Positions 1 through 6,061 of a stretch of 10,726 nucleotides of DNA are shown piece by piece. A program made the position numbers and the translations under genes. Source of the stretch: an uncultured Clostridia bacterium (lineage in GTDB: Bacteria > Bacillota > Clostridia > Oscillospirales > Ruminococcaceae); assembly GCA_947383835.1 (NCBI GenBank), contig CANDEV010000033.1, positions 1 to 10,726 of the forward strand. The letters are read 5' to 3'. The notes beneath the pieces were generated by a model. It saw only the letters and a program-made list of their open reading frames with translations. It had not been told where the DNA came from and searched no databases. Position 1 is the stretch's first letter. Each line of letters starts with the position of its first letter.

Positions 1-31
1 TATTTCGCTAAAGCATACTTTAATGAAAAAA

Positions 32-71
32 GCCGAAAGGATTCGGCGAATAAAAATTAAAACATGGAGGT
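32..71 (+). promoter_or_regulatory. Flagellin 5' leader with two putative CsrA-binding sites
   Basis: A perfect 6-bp hairpin, GCCGAA / TTCGGC (32-37 with 42-47), exposes a four-base AGGA loop with GGA at 39-41. A second GGA (66-68) lies inside the SD, in the context AACATGGAGGT, which matches 9 of 12 positions of the CsrA consensus RUACARGGAUGU. The two GGA motifs are 27 nt apart. In Bacillus subtilis, CsrA binds two such sites in the hag leader, one overlapping the SD, and blocks translation until FliW removes it. That the same control operates here is an inference. The promoter lies upstream of the window. Confidence 0.6.
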
Positions 72-78
72 AACTATT

Positions 79-2016
79 ATGGTAGTACAGCACAACTTAA
101 CCGCGATGAACGCAAACAGATACTTAGGTATCAACAACTCTAAGCTTTCCAAGTCTCTCGAAAAGCTTTCTTCCGGCTACGCAATCAACCGTGCAGGCGA
201 TAACGCTGCAGGTCTCGCAGTTTCCGAGAAGATGAGAAGCCAGATCGCTGGTATGACACAGGGCGTTAAGAACGCACAGGACGGTATCTCAATGGTTCAG
301 ACTTTTGAAGGTGCTCTCACAGAGACAGACTCCATTCTCCAGAGAATGAAGACTTTGGCTGACCAGGCTGCTAACGGCACATATCAGGACGATGTTGACC
401 GTGACGCTATCCAGCTCGAATTCGATCAGCTCAACGACGAGCTCAATCAGATCGCTGACACAGACTTTAACGGCGTTATCGTTCTCAACGGCGGACAGAT
501 GGCTGACGGTCTTAAGGCTGTAAACGGCAAGTTTGATTATGCAAACTATGTAAGAGATCCTAAGTATCTTACTTCCGCTGATGTAAACAGAATTGACGCT
601 CAGCTGCTTGATGATCCTCAGACCACAAACGGCTCAACAAAGGCTGATACAATGTGGAATGACCTTAACGCAAACTGGAAGAGAAATGACCCAACCAAGC
701 AAAAGGGTCCTGACAGCATTGATTTCACATTTGAATATGACGCTACCAATAAGAAATGGACATGTATCGGCGCAACAAACGGTGCTGATAAGGATCAGGT
801 AAAAATAGATGCTACCGCAAATAAGAACGGTAATACTGATGCAACGCATACAGAGAATGGTGGTTTCGCTTTTGGTACTGCAAACTGTGCAGCTGCTGTT
901 GATGTTGTGCTTGACGGCACAAAATTACAGAACGGCGACAAGATCGTTGTTACAGTAAACAATCCTTACGCAGATAAATACGGTCCTACAAACGCCGGTG
1001 CTGAAGTTGTTGACAGCACAGGTTTTAAAGAGGGTGCAGGCGGAAAAACACTTGCTCAAGCTAATCTTACAGTTGCAATAACTGGTGCAAGTGTAACTGA
1101 TGCTACTATGACAGATACTAAGAATAGCATTCTTAAGGCTATGGACGGTGCAGAATTTAAATTCACATATGGCGCTGAAGCTAATGATACAACTGATGGT
1201 TTCAAGCAGATTGGACTTACACTTTCCGATGGAACAGTTGTTAATCCTCCTACTGCTGCCGACGGTGTACAGAAGATCACTTTGCAGGATGGAACAGTTT
1301 GCGGTGTAAAGGTTGCTGCAACCGGTGTTACAACAATTGGTATATTGAATGATACTGGCGATGATCTTGCAACAATAATCGGAACTATTACTCCTACTAG
1401 TCAAGGCGATATGTCTACTGCGAAGAACGGTTCTTCAGGTACTGTAACTTACAAAATCGCTGTTGATGCTTATGCTTATGATAATTCCAATAAGCCTAAC
1501 GCTGCAGTTAAGGACGTAAACACAGAAGTTTCTAAGTCCAATACTTATAACAACGCTACAGCTCCTCTGACCTACACTGATCACATTGTACTTCAGGCTG
1601 GCGCACGTTCTAAGGACGCTGTTGACTTCACATTCAAGTATACTTCCGGCGGTCTTGGCGATCTCAAGGCTAACATGAACTGCTCTGCTCGTGAGGACGG
1701 TCTTGGTACTGCTAACCTCAAGCTCACAGATCAGGAATCCGCTAACTACGCTATCGACAGAATCGATAACGCTATCAACAAGGTTTCCATGGTTCGTGCA
1801 ACATTCGGTGCTGTTCAGAACAGACTTGAACACAAGATCGATAACATGAACGTATCTATCGAGAACCTGACTTCCGCAGAGTCCGGTATCCGCGATACAA
1901 ATATGCCTACAGAGATGATGAACTTCACAAAGCAGCAGATCCTTGCACAGGCTTCTCAGTCTATGCTTGCTCAGGCAAATCAGCTGCCCCAGAGTGTTCT
2001 TTCACTCCTCCAGTAA
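79..2016 (+). CDS. Flagellin with a large central insert
   Basis: This encodes the structural subunit of the flagellar filament (645 aa), exported through the flagellar type III apparatus, so no signal peptide is expected or seen. Residues 1 to about 140 are the conserved N-terminal D0/D1 domain (starting MVVQHNLTAMNANR, with LSSGYAINRAGDNAAGLA). Residues from about 545 to the end are the C-terminal D1/D0 domain, ending LPQSVLSLLQ. Between them lie about 400 Thr/Asn/Gly/Asp-rich residues, the surface-exposed variable part. I chose the ATG at 79 because GGAGG at 66-70 sits 8 nt upstream; the in-frame ATG at 64 overlaps that SD. The TLR5-contact positions of Salmonella FliC have equivalents in R89, L93 and E114. 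Odd points are the large size, four cysteines (about 229, 270, 408, 535), and two similar short motifs, DFTFEY and DFTFKY, flanking the insert. The terminator right after the stop suggests a monocistronic unit. Confidence 0.97.
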   Translation: MVVQHNLTAMNANRYLGINNSKLSKSLEKLSSGYAINRAGDNAAGLAVSEKMRSQIAGMTQGVKNAQDGISMVQTFEGALTETDSILQRMKTLADQAANGTYQDDVDRDAIQLEFDQLNDELNQIADTDFNGVIVLNGGQMADGLKAVNGKFDYANYVRDPKYLTSADVNRIDAQLLDDPQTTNGSTKADTMWNDLNANWKRNDPTKQKGPDSIDFTFEYDATNKKWTCIGATNGADKDQVKIDATANKNGNTDATHTENGGFAFGTANCAAAVDVVLDGTKLQNGDKIVVTVNNPYADKYGPTNAGAEVVDSTGFKEGAGGKTLAQANLTVAITGASVTDATMTDTKNSILKAMDGAEFKFTYGAEANDTTDGFKQIGLTLSDGTVVNPPTAADGVQKITLQDGTVCGVKVAATGVTTIGILNDTGDDLATIIGTITPTSQGDMSTAKNGSSGTVTYKIAVDAYAYDNSNKPNAAVKDVNTEVSKSNTYNNATAPLTYTDHIVLQAGARSKDAVDFTFKYTSGGLGDLKANMNCSAREDGLGTANLKLTDQESANYAIDRIDNAINKVSMVRATFGAVQNRLEHKIDNMNVSIENLTSAESGIRDTNMPTEMMNFTKQQILAQASQSMLAQANQLPQSVLSLLQ

Positions 2017-2047
2017 GCATAATTTTAAGCTTAGGAAACTTAAATTT

Positions 2048-2077
2048 AAAAACCTCCCCGTTTTGGGGAGGTTTTTT
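2048..2077 (+). terminator. Rho-independent terminator of flagellin
   Basis: The stem AAAAACCTCCCC (2048-2059) pairs with GGGGAGGTTTTT around a GTTTT loop (2060-2064) and runs into a T tract ending at 2077. It begins 31 nt after the flagellin stop codon. Confidence 0.95.
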
Positions 2078-2090
2078 ATTGCAAAACCAC

Positions 2091-2119
2091 TTGACAAATT
2101 TGCGGAAATCGTGTATACT
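2091..2119 (+). promoter_or_regulatory. Sigma-A promoter of the putative antitoxin RNA
   Basis: TTGACA (2091-2096), a 17-bp spacer and TATACT (2114-2119) give a near-consensus promoter firing rightward, with a start expected near 2126. No ORF with an SD follows on this strand for 400 nt. The product is therefore probably a non-coding RNA opposing the minus-strand toxin gene. Confidence 0.85.
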
Positions 2120-2121
2120 GT

Positions 2122-2157
2122 AAATATAAAAGGAGCGCACCGACGAACGGCTGCTCC
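2122..2157 (-). terminator. Putative terminator of the toxin mRNA
   Basis: On the minus strand, GGAGC (2157-2153) pairs with GCTCC (2136-2132). An inner GCCG/CGGT helix closes a small TTCGT loop. The hairpin is followed by TTTTATATTT (2131-2122). The stem is imperfect, but the U-rich tail is in the right place. The end point nearly coincides with the start of the opposing antisense RNA, so that RNA would match the toxin 3' UTR from its first bases. Confidence 0.6.
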
Positions 2158-2225
2158 CCAACTAAGTTTAGATTAAATGAATTTAACCGCCGAGTTGGTA
2201 GCTGGGGCGGTTAATTTCGTCTTTG
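2126..2225 (+). ncRNA. Putative antisense RNA antitoxin
   Basis: Transcription from the 2091-2119 promoter gives an RNA that begins with the hairpin GGAGC...GCTCC (2132-2157). A second, 9-bp hairpin (2183-2191 with 2206-2214) is followed by TTTCGTCTTTGTT, a weak terminator. If it stops there, the RNA is about 95-100 nt and complementary to the whole 3' UTR of the toxin mRNA, whose coding region stops at 2226. Read-through could continue to the CTGCGGG/CCCGCAG hairpin followed by TTTCATTTT (2416-2443); the RNA would then be about 315 nt and cover the entire toxin mRNA. A convergent 3' overlap is the arrangement known for B. subtilis txpA/RatA and bsrG/SR4. Expression and the 3' end are inferred. 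Confidence 0.65.
2183..2220. terminator. Bidirectional hairpin between toxin and antisense RNA
   Basis: TTAACCGCC (2183-2191) pairs perfectly with GGCGGTTAA (2206-2214) around a 14-nt loop. T-rich but interrupted sequence follows on both strands. It is the most likely stop for the rightward antisense RNA and lies in the 3' UTR of the leftward toxin mRNA. A competing pairing (CCAACT near 2158 with AGTTGG near 2193) could refold the RNA. Confidence 0.5.
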
Positions 2226-2336
2226 TTACTTATGTCTGTTGTTCTTATTGCTAAAAACAACGTAACAAAGAGTGACGATCGCTGTCAACATTATTACAAA
2301 CTGTATCATTTCTGACCAGGCAACATATGTATTCAT
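2226..2336 (-). CDS. Small hydrophobic peptide, putative type I holin-like toxin
   Basis: A 36-codon ORF on the minus strand encodes a peptide beginning MNTYVAWSEMIQF and ending FSNKNNRHK. Residues about 11-28 form one hydrophobic helix (MIQFVIMLTAIVTLCYVV), followed by a basic tail. This is the layout of the Firmicute holin-like type I toxins (TxpA/BsrG and Hol_Tox-like peptides), which insert in the membrane. The start is supported by AAGGAGG (complement of 2347-2353), 10 nt before the ATG. A consensus promoter (2439-2467) gives a leader of about 95 nt. An antisense promoter lies past the 3' end. The function is inferred from this architecture together with the peptide's form; residue similarity to the family is recalled, not searched. 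Alternatives are a small membrane regulator or an uncharacterised peptide. Confidence 0.75.
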   Translation of the reverse strand: MNTYVAWSEMIQFVIMLTAIVTLCYVVFSNKNNRHK

Positions 2337-2346
2337 AGATAGCACT

Positions 2347-2380
2347 CCTCCTTCCGTTATTATAATGAAAGTGAAGGAGG
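2347..2380 (-). promoter_or_regulatory. SD-masking hairpin in the toxin mRNA leader
   Basis: In the minus-strand transcript, CCUCCUUC (complement of 2380-2373) is perfectly complementary over 8 nt to GAAGGAGG (complement of 2354-2347), which contains the toxin SD. The loop is 18 nt. Formation would hide the ribosome binding site. Masked SDs are a recurring feature of type I toxin mRNAs. That it forms in the cell is an inference. Confidence 0.6.
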
Positions 2381-2415
2381 GGAAACAAGCCGTCCGCCGC
2401 GTGGTGCGCTTTATC

Positions 2416-2434
2416 CTGCGGGATAAGCCCGCAG
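2416..2434 (-). promoter_or_regulatory. 5'-terminal hairpin of the toxin mRNA
   Basis: CTGCGGG and CCCGCAG (2416-2422, 2428-2434) form a perfect 7-bp stem with a 5-nt loop. It falls at the expected toxin transcription start (about 2432), so it may cap and stabilise the mRNA. On the plus strand the same hairpin is followed by TTTCATTTT and could stop a long antisense RNA. Confidence 0.5.
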
Positions 2435-2438
2435 TTTC

Positions 2439-2467
2439 ATTTTACCATGTTTTTCGATAATTGTCAA
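2439..2467 (-). promoter_or_regulatory. Sigma-A promoter of the toxin gene
   Basis: On the minus strand, TTGACA (2467-2462), a 17-bp spacer and TAAAAT (2444-2439) are preceded by TGG, an extended -10. The transcription start should be near 2432, giving a leader of about 95 nt. The DtxR-family gene promoter (2486-2514) lies just beyond it and points the other way, so the two are divergent. Confidence 0.85.
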
Positions 2468-2485
2468 CAAAAAATGTTTTCGTGC

Positions 2486-2514
2486 TTTACAACCGCGCCG
2501 AAATGTGCTATAAT
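2486..2514 (+). promoter_or_regulatory. Promoter of the DtxR-family gene
   Basis: TTTACA (2486-2491), a 17-bp spacer and a perfect TATAAT (2509-2514) carry an extended -10 TGC. Start expected near 2521, so the leader is only about 23 nt. The 14 bases ending in TATAAT are identical to those at 6185-6198. Confidence 0.85.
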
Positions 2515-2543
2515 ATATGTATCAATTTTTCGGAGGCGGTTTT

Positions 2544-2912
2544 ATGTCAATTTATGAATCGGGCGAGGATTACCTCGAAACCATACTGTTGCTTCACAAA
2601 AAAACGGGGTACGTCCGTTCGGTGGACATCGCCTCCGAGCTTGGTTACTCCAAGCCCAGTATAAGCCGCGCTATGGGTATACTCAAAAACGACGGTTATA
2701 TCACCGTGGAGCGAGGCGGACAGATCATGCTCACCGACGAGGGCAAAGCCAAAGCCGAGGAGGTCTACGGCAGACACGTTATGCTCCGCGAGTTTTTAAA
2801 CAGGGTTCTCGGCGTTTCTGAGGAAAATTCCGAGCGGGACGCCTGCCGTATAGAGCATATCCTAAGCGAGGAGACCTGCCGAAAGCTTCGGGAATTCATT
2901 GAAAAAAATTAA
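2544..2912 (+). CDS. DtxR/MntR-family metal-dependent transcriptional regulator
   Basis: A cytoplasmic repressor of 122 aa that would use a divalent metal (iron or manganese) to control metal uptake genes. Residues about 20-55 form the winged helix-turn-helix (VRSVDIASELGYSKPSISRA); the rest is the dimerisation and metal-binding domain. The SH3-like domain of DtxR is absent, as in MntR-type proteins. Metal-ligand positions judged by eye: the EDYLE stretch near the N-terminus supplies Asp and Glu as in MntR; RH in YGRHVML supplies a His; and DACRIEH has Cys, Glu and His as in the DtxR iron site, where MntR has Glu for the Cys. The start at 2544 is set by GGAGG at 2532-2536. An upstream ATG at 2517 lies at the transcription start and has no SD. 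No uptake gene is adjacent, so the regulon is unknown. Confidence 0.92.
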   Translation: MSIYESGEDYLETILLLHKKTGYVRSVDIASELGYSKPSISRAMGILKNDGYITVERGGQIMLTDEGKAKAEEVYGRHVMLREFLNRVLGVSEENSERDACRIEHILSEETCRKLREFIEKN

Positions 2913-2916
2913 ATTG

Positions 2917-2955
2917 AAAGCGCACAAGGTTTACAAAGCCTTGCGCGCTTTTTTT
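2917..2955. terminator. Bidirectional terminator between convergent units
   Basis: AAAGCGCACAAGG (2917-2929) pairs with CCTTGCGCGCTTT (2939-2951) with one A/C mismatch and a 9-nt loop. Rightward it ends in a 7-T run (2949-2955). Leftward it is followed by TCAATTTAATTTTTTTC. It therefore serves both the DtxR-family gene and the ABC operon, whose last stop codon (2954) abuts it. Confidence 0.9.
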
Positions 2956-3628
2956 AGAATTCAATTTTCTTTTTCTTGTACAAAATTATTTCAACTGCCG
3001 CAATTATTACCGCTGCGGCGGAAATACCTATAAGTACGGGCATATCGTCCGTTAAGCTCCCCCTTACCGCCATGGTGTAAATAAAAACGGTCAGAGCCAT
3101 TGCCAAAATCATAACGATTATAATTGAAATAAGCAGCTTAGCCGATTGACTGCGGGTCATCGGATCTTCCATTGCAGCCCGCGTGTTCCACATCTTTTTG
3201 TCACGAAAGCACATCAGAAGATACCCCATTGAAAGCGCAATATTTACTATATTTATGCAGATAAAATAAGGTATCGCCGAGGGTCGCATAAATGCGGATA
3301 TTACGCACTGGACGATCGTGAAAATAAAAATGTTCAGAAAAATATTTATAACGGCAATGCTTTTTATATCGCTTTTTGTGAACGGCAGAACCTTCAAATG
3401 ATTTATAAAGGAAAAGAACATTCCGTTTGCAATAGTCATTATACTCAAAGTGCCAAATCCGCCGAGGCTGAAACCTGTCGTAATATCCAAAGCGATGTCC
3501 TGACTGTTGGGTTCATTCAGCAGACCGCTTGTCATGCACATAAGGTCCATAAAAATTATCAGCAGTATTATTGGCACATTCATCATTTTGGCTGCGGTTT
3601 TGAATTTTTTTGAAAATGAAGTATTCAT
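2954..3628 (-). CDS. ABC-2 type transporter permease, second subunit
   Basis: A 224-aa integral membrane protein, last gene of the operon. About six hydrophobic segments can be seen (near residues 17-36, 54-76, 90-112, 119-140, 163-187, 196-217), ending in a very basic KKKK tail. LPFTKSD at 81-87, between segments 2 and 3, resembles the cytoplasmic coupling loop common in ABC-2 permeases; the neighbouring permease has LPFEGKD in the same place. It probably forms a heterodimeric channel with that protein, powered by the ATPase of the same operon. It starts 12 nt after the upstream permease stop, with GAGGAG as SD. The substrate cannot be read from the sequence. Confidence 0.8.
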   Translation of the reverse strand: MNTSFSKKFKTAAKMMNVPIILLIIFMDLMCMTSGLLNEPNSQDIALDITTGFSLGGFGTLSIMTIANGMFFSFINHLKVLPFTKSDIKSIAVINIFLNIFIFTIVQCVISAFMRPSAIPYFICINIVNIALSMGYLLMCFRDKKMWNTRAAMEDPMTRSQSAKLLISIIIVMILAMALTVFIYTMAVRGSLTDDMPVLIGISAAAVIIAAVEIILYKKKKIEF

Positions 3629-3640
3629 TTTTTCACTCCT

Positions 3641-4414
3641 CTACTTAAATCTCCATGAGATATTTTTCATACGGCTTGAATAAACCTCTGCGAACAGTAT
3701 CAGCACAGCCGTAAAAGCCGCCAGTATAACGACTCCCGATACCCCCGAAAGAAATCCGAAGCCCTCCAGCGTTTGGCTGAATGTCCGTGCCATTTCGGGA
3801 GTTATCTCGCCGCTTTCGTCCGCGGGAACAAGCATAATAAATACCGGAACAAAGCTTGAAACCATTGAAGATATCATGCCAACAAGTCCGTTTTTTACAA
3901 ATAAGGTTATCATAAGCAATGCCGCGTTTATCGCCATATAAACAACCGCTGTAACTCCCACAATGCCGTCGTAGTCGGAGTACCCCATGCTCTTTGAGAC
4001 TTCAATAATTATCATCACCGCTGCCGTGATAAGGAAATTGACAACATTAGTTTTTTCCCAGTCAGCAATACGCATATTTACTTTGTCCTTGCCCTCAAAG
4101 GGGAGGGTGCATAGGAATTTTCCAATAAAAAACGAACCGTTACCCGTCTGCGCTGCCGCTGCGTAAATATTTAGCGTGCCGAACAGGGCTTCCTTGACGT
4201 ACTGCAAAAGCGCGCCGAACATAGTTATAAAAACCGTGTTAAGTATCATTACAGTATAAATCTCGTCTGTTTGCGATGTTACGAAAAAAATAGCCGCGTC
4301 AACAATAACAGCCATTGCCGCCAGAAAAACTGTTATCAGGCGATAGCTGTTCCCGCCCATTTTGCACATAACGTCCGTAAGCTTTTTCGCACGTTTTCTT
4401 TCGATTGCCGTCAT
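3641..4414 (-). CDS. ABC-2 type transporter permease, first subunit
   Basis: A 257-aa integral membrane protein with about six transmembrane segments (near residues 24-46, 52-74, 124-140, 148-172, 176-197, 220-244) and a basic N-terminus. LPFEGKD (104-110) corresponds to LPFTKSD of the next permease, so the pair look like related halves of one exporter. The start codon lies 2 nt after the ATPase stop, with GGGGGAG as SD, a spacing that implies translational coupling. Related operons of the ytr/bcr type respond to cell-wall antibiotics or peptides. A similar role here is plausible but unproven. Confidence 0.82.
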   Translation of the reverse strand: MTAIERKRAKKLTDVMCKMGGNSYRLITVFLAAMAVIVDAAIFFVTSQTDEIYTVMILNTVFITMFGALLQYVKEALFGTLNIYAAAAQTGNGSFFIGKFLCTLPFEGKDKVNMRIADWEKTNVVNFLITAAVMIIIEVSKSMGYSDYDGIVGVTAVVYMAINAALLMITLFVKNGLVGMISSMVSSFVPVFIMLVPADESGEITPEMARTFSQTLEGFGFLSGVSGVVILAAFTAVLILFAEVYSSRMKNISWRFK

Positions 4415-4416
4415 AA

Positions 4417-5280
4417 TTACTCCCCCTTTTCGTTCTGCCAGATGGAGAACGTCAGCAGATTTTCAACGTTGGGATTTTTCACCGACACGCCCTCGAACCT
4501 GTCAAGATGTTCCCGTTTAACAAGAGCCTCGAAGCCTGTGTTAAGCTTTCTCGCACCTATAGCGTACCTTTCGTTTTCGGGAGTAAGCTTATCCTTTGCG
4601 CCGCTTATCACTGCGTATTTGTCCTCTATCATGTCAATGCTCATGCTTTCGTGTATCTTTCCGTCAATGACAAGAGTTATCACGTCCGCTATTTTGTCAA
4701 GGTCGCCTGTGATGTGGGTGGAGAAAAGCACCGAACGTTTTCCGTCCGCAACAAATTCCCGAAGCATATCGAGAATTTCAATTCTCGCCACAGGATCGAG
4801 ACCCGCCGTAGGCTCGTCAAGTATGAGAAGCTCCGCGCCGTGACAAAGAGCTGCCGCAAGCATAAGCTTGGTCTGTGTACCCTTTGAAAGTGCGGCGACC
4901 TTTTTCTTTTCGTCTATCTTCCACTTTTTCATAAGCGCGGAAAACTTTTCGCCGTCCCAGTTATCGTAGGCAGCGGAGCAGACTCCCGAGATTTTTTTCG
5001 CCGTGGTGTTTACGAAAAAGTAGCTTTCGTCCGCAACATAGCCGATTTTGTTTTTGACGGAAATTTCCTCCTCGATGTTGTCCATGCCGCAAACCTTTAC
5101 AGTACCGCCGTCACGGTCGAACATATTCATGATAAGCTTTATAATAGTAGTCTTGCCCGCGCCGTTCTGCCCGATAAGACCCATGACAGTCCCCTGCTCG
5201 ATAGAGAAGCTTACATCTTTAAGGGAGAAGCCCTTATAGTTTTTTGACAATCCGTTTATTTCAATAATATTATTACTCAT
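4417..5280 (-). CDS. ABC transporter ATP-binding protein (YtrB/BcrA-like)
   Basis: A 287-aa cytoplasmic ATPase that energises the two downstream permeases. Walker A is GQNGAGKT at 37-44. The signature is LSKGT at about 131-135, in place of the usual LSGGQ. Walker B and D-loop are LLILDEPTAGLDP at 151-163, and the H-loop is STH with His189. The usual Q-loop glutamine is not evident (GYVADES near 80-86). These variations are common in ATPases of GntR-linked operons. A C-terminal extension of about 90 residues follows. The ATG overlaps the last codons of the GntR gene by 8 nt (ATGAGTAA), so translation is probably coupled. The system looks like an exporter or peptide-sensing pump. Confidence 0.93.
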   Translation of the reverse strand: MSNNIIEINGLSKNYKGFSLKDVSFSIEQGTVMGLIGQNGAGKTTIIKLIMNMFDRDGGTVKVCGMDNIEEEISVKNKIGYVADESYFFVNTTAKKISGVCSAAYDNWDGEKFSALMKKWKIDEKKKVAALSKGTQTKLMLAAALCHGAELLILDEPTAGLDPVARIEILDMLREFVADGKRSVLFSTHITGDLDKIADVITLVIDGKIHESMSIDMIEDKYAVISGAKDKLTPENERYAIGARKLNTGFEALVKREHLDRFEGVSVKNPNVENLLTFSIWQNEKGE

Positions 5281-5656
5281 TGTAGTTACCTCCGTATATG
5301 TTTTTCAGCTCGCTTTCAAGCTTTTCAATGGGAACGTCCAGCTTTTTCAATGCCTCCGCCTGTATGCGGAACTGCTCCAAAGCCTCTGCGGTGTGTTTTT
5401 CCTGTATCATACCGATATCCTCCAGTTTTACAAAAGTACCCTTTCCCGCCACCGTGTACAGCAGACCCTCACGCTCCAGGTCGGCGTAAGCACGTTTTGT
5501 TGTTATCATGCTGACGTTGAGGTCGGCGGCAAGCTGTCTTACGCTTGGCATAAGGTCGTGAGCTTTAAGCTCGCCGTTCATAATGGCTTCCTTAATGCCG
5601 TCCTTGACCTGTTCGTACATTGGCTTGTCGCCTGCGGCATTAATAAATAAATTCAT
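5273..5656 (-). CDS. GntR-family (YtrA subfamily) transcriptional regulator
   Basis: A 127-aa DNA-binding protein. Residues about 10-78 form the GntR winged helix-turn-helix (PMYEQVKDGIKEAI, MPSVRQLAADLNVS, then a wing at AGKGTFV). The C-terminal part (about 85-125) is one short helical dimerisation region, too small for a FadR, HutC or MocR effector domain, which is the YtrA pattern. YtrA repressors normally control the ABC operon that contains them. Here the operon promoter carries four alternating half-sites (6064-6099) that are the obvious target. The ATG overlaps the preceding stop (ATGA) with GGAGG 9 nt upstream, and the 3' end overlaps the ATPase start. Confidence 0.93.
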   Translation of the reverse strand: MNLFINAAGDKPMYEQVKDGIKEAIMNGELKAHDLMPSVRQLAADLNVSMITTKRAYADLEREGLLYTVAGKGTFVKLEDIGMIQEKHTAEALEQFRIQAEALKKLDVPIEKLESELKNIYGGNYNE

Positions 5657-6045
5657 TCACTCGAACCTCCTTTTCGGTTTTTATTTTCTTTGAAAAATTC
5701 CGCCCAAAGCTTTACGGTATAGTAAACCGTGTATATACCGCCGATAACAACGGGTATCATAACGATAATTCCCACCGTGTTATTAAAATTTTTCAAACTG
5801 CAAGCTATTCTTGCCAAATTGATGTAGAACAGTAAAAATGCGGGCAGACACTGAAATTTTTTCGGTTCGTCCAACTGCTTCAGACTGCATAACGACATGA
5901 TCGACAGCATTATTATCGGCACGTCCACCGCGCTGTCTGCGCCGCCCGCATTCACGAAAAGCATTATTATACTTTCGGCAATCGAGAGCGTCAGTATTGT
6001 AATTGCATTTTTCTTGTTTAAAAGCTTATCTGCAAAATTGTTCAT
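5653..6045 (-). CDS. Small four-TM membrane protein, first gene of the operon
   Basis: A 130-aa protein that I do not recognise. Four hydrophobic segments can be seen (near residues 13-32, 42-56, 66-84, 91-113), then a charged tail (KENKNRKGGSSE). The start at 6045 is supported by AAGGAGGAAAA about 6-9 nt upstream. The frame stays open to 6162, but those codons would include the promoter and operator, so the longer form is rejected. The stop overlaps the GntR start by 4 nt (ATGA), so the five genes form one coupled unit. Placed first in a repressor-ABC operon, it could be an accessory or sensor component. That is inference from position only. Confidence 0.75.
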   Translation of the reverse strand: MNNFADKLLNKKNAITILTLSIAESIIMLFVNAGGADSAVDVPIIMLSIMSLCSLKQLDEPKKFQCLPAFLLFYINLARIACSLKNFNNTVGIIVMIPVVIGGIYTVYYTVKLWAEFFKENKNRKGGSSE

Positions 6046-6061
6046 GAGATTTTCCTCCTTG

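Noticed and set aside
9..39. A sigma-28 (sigma-D) promoter for flagellin: TAAA at 9-12 and GCCGAAAG at 32-39
   Set aside because: The spacing is 19 bp instead of about 15, and GCCGAA is one arm of a perfect hairpin in what should be the leader. The true promoter is probably left of the window.
64..78. Upstream ATG of flagellin at 64
   Set aside because: It overlaps the SD of the ATG at 79, and the extra five residues are absent from the conserved flagellin N-terminus.
925..1833. Long minus-strand open frames inside the flagellin gene (up to 159 codons)
   Set aside because: They lie opposite a clear coding frame, have no SD or promoter, and their Ser/Cys-rich translations are typical antisense shadows.
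2359..2364. A second minus-strand TATAAT close to the toxin SD as the toxin promoter
   Set aside because: It has no good -35, and its start would fall on the SD itself. The TTGACA-17-TAAAAT promoter at 2439-2467 is far better.
2272..2664. Plus-strand open frames of 62 and 67 codons across the toxin region and into the DtxR gene
   Set aside because: No SD, low-complexity translations, and they overlap promoters and a well-supported gene in another frame.
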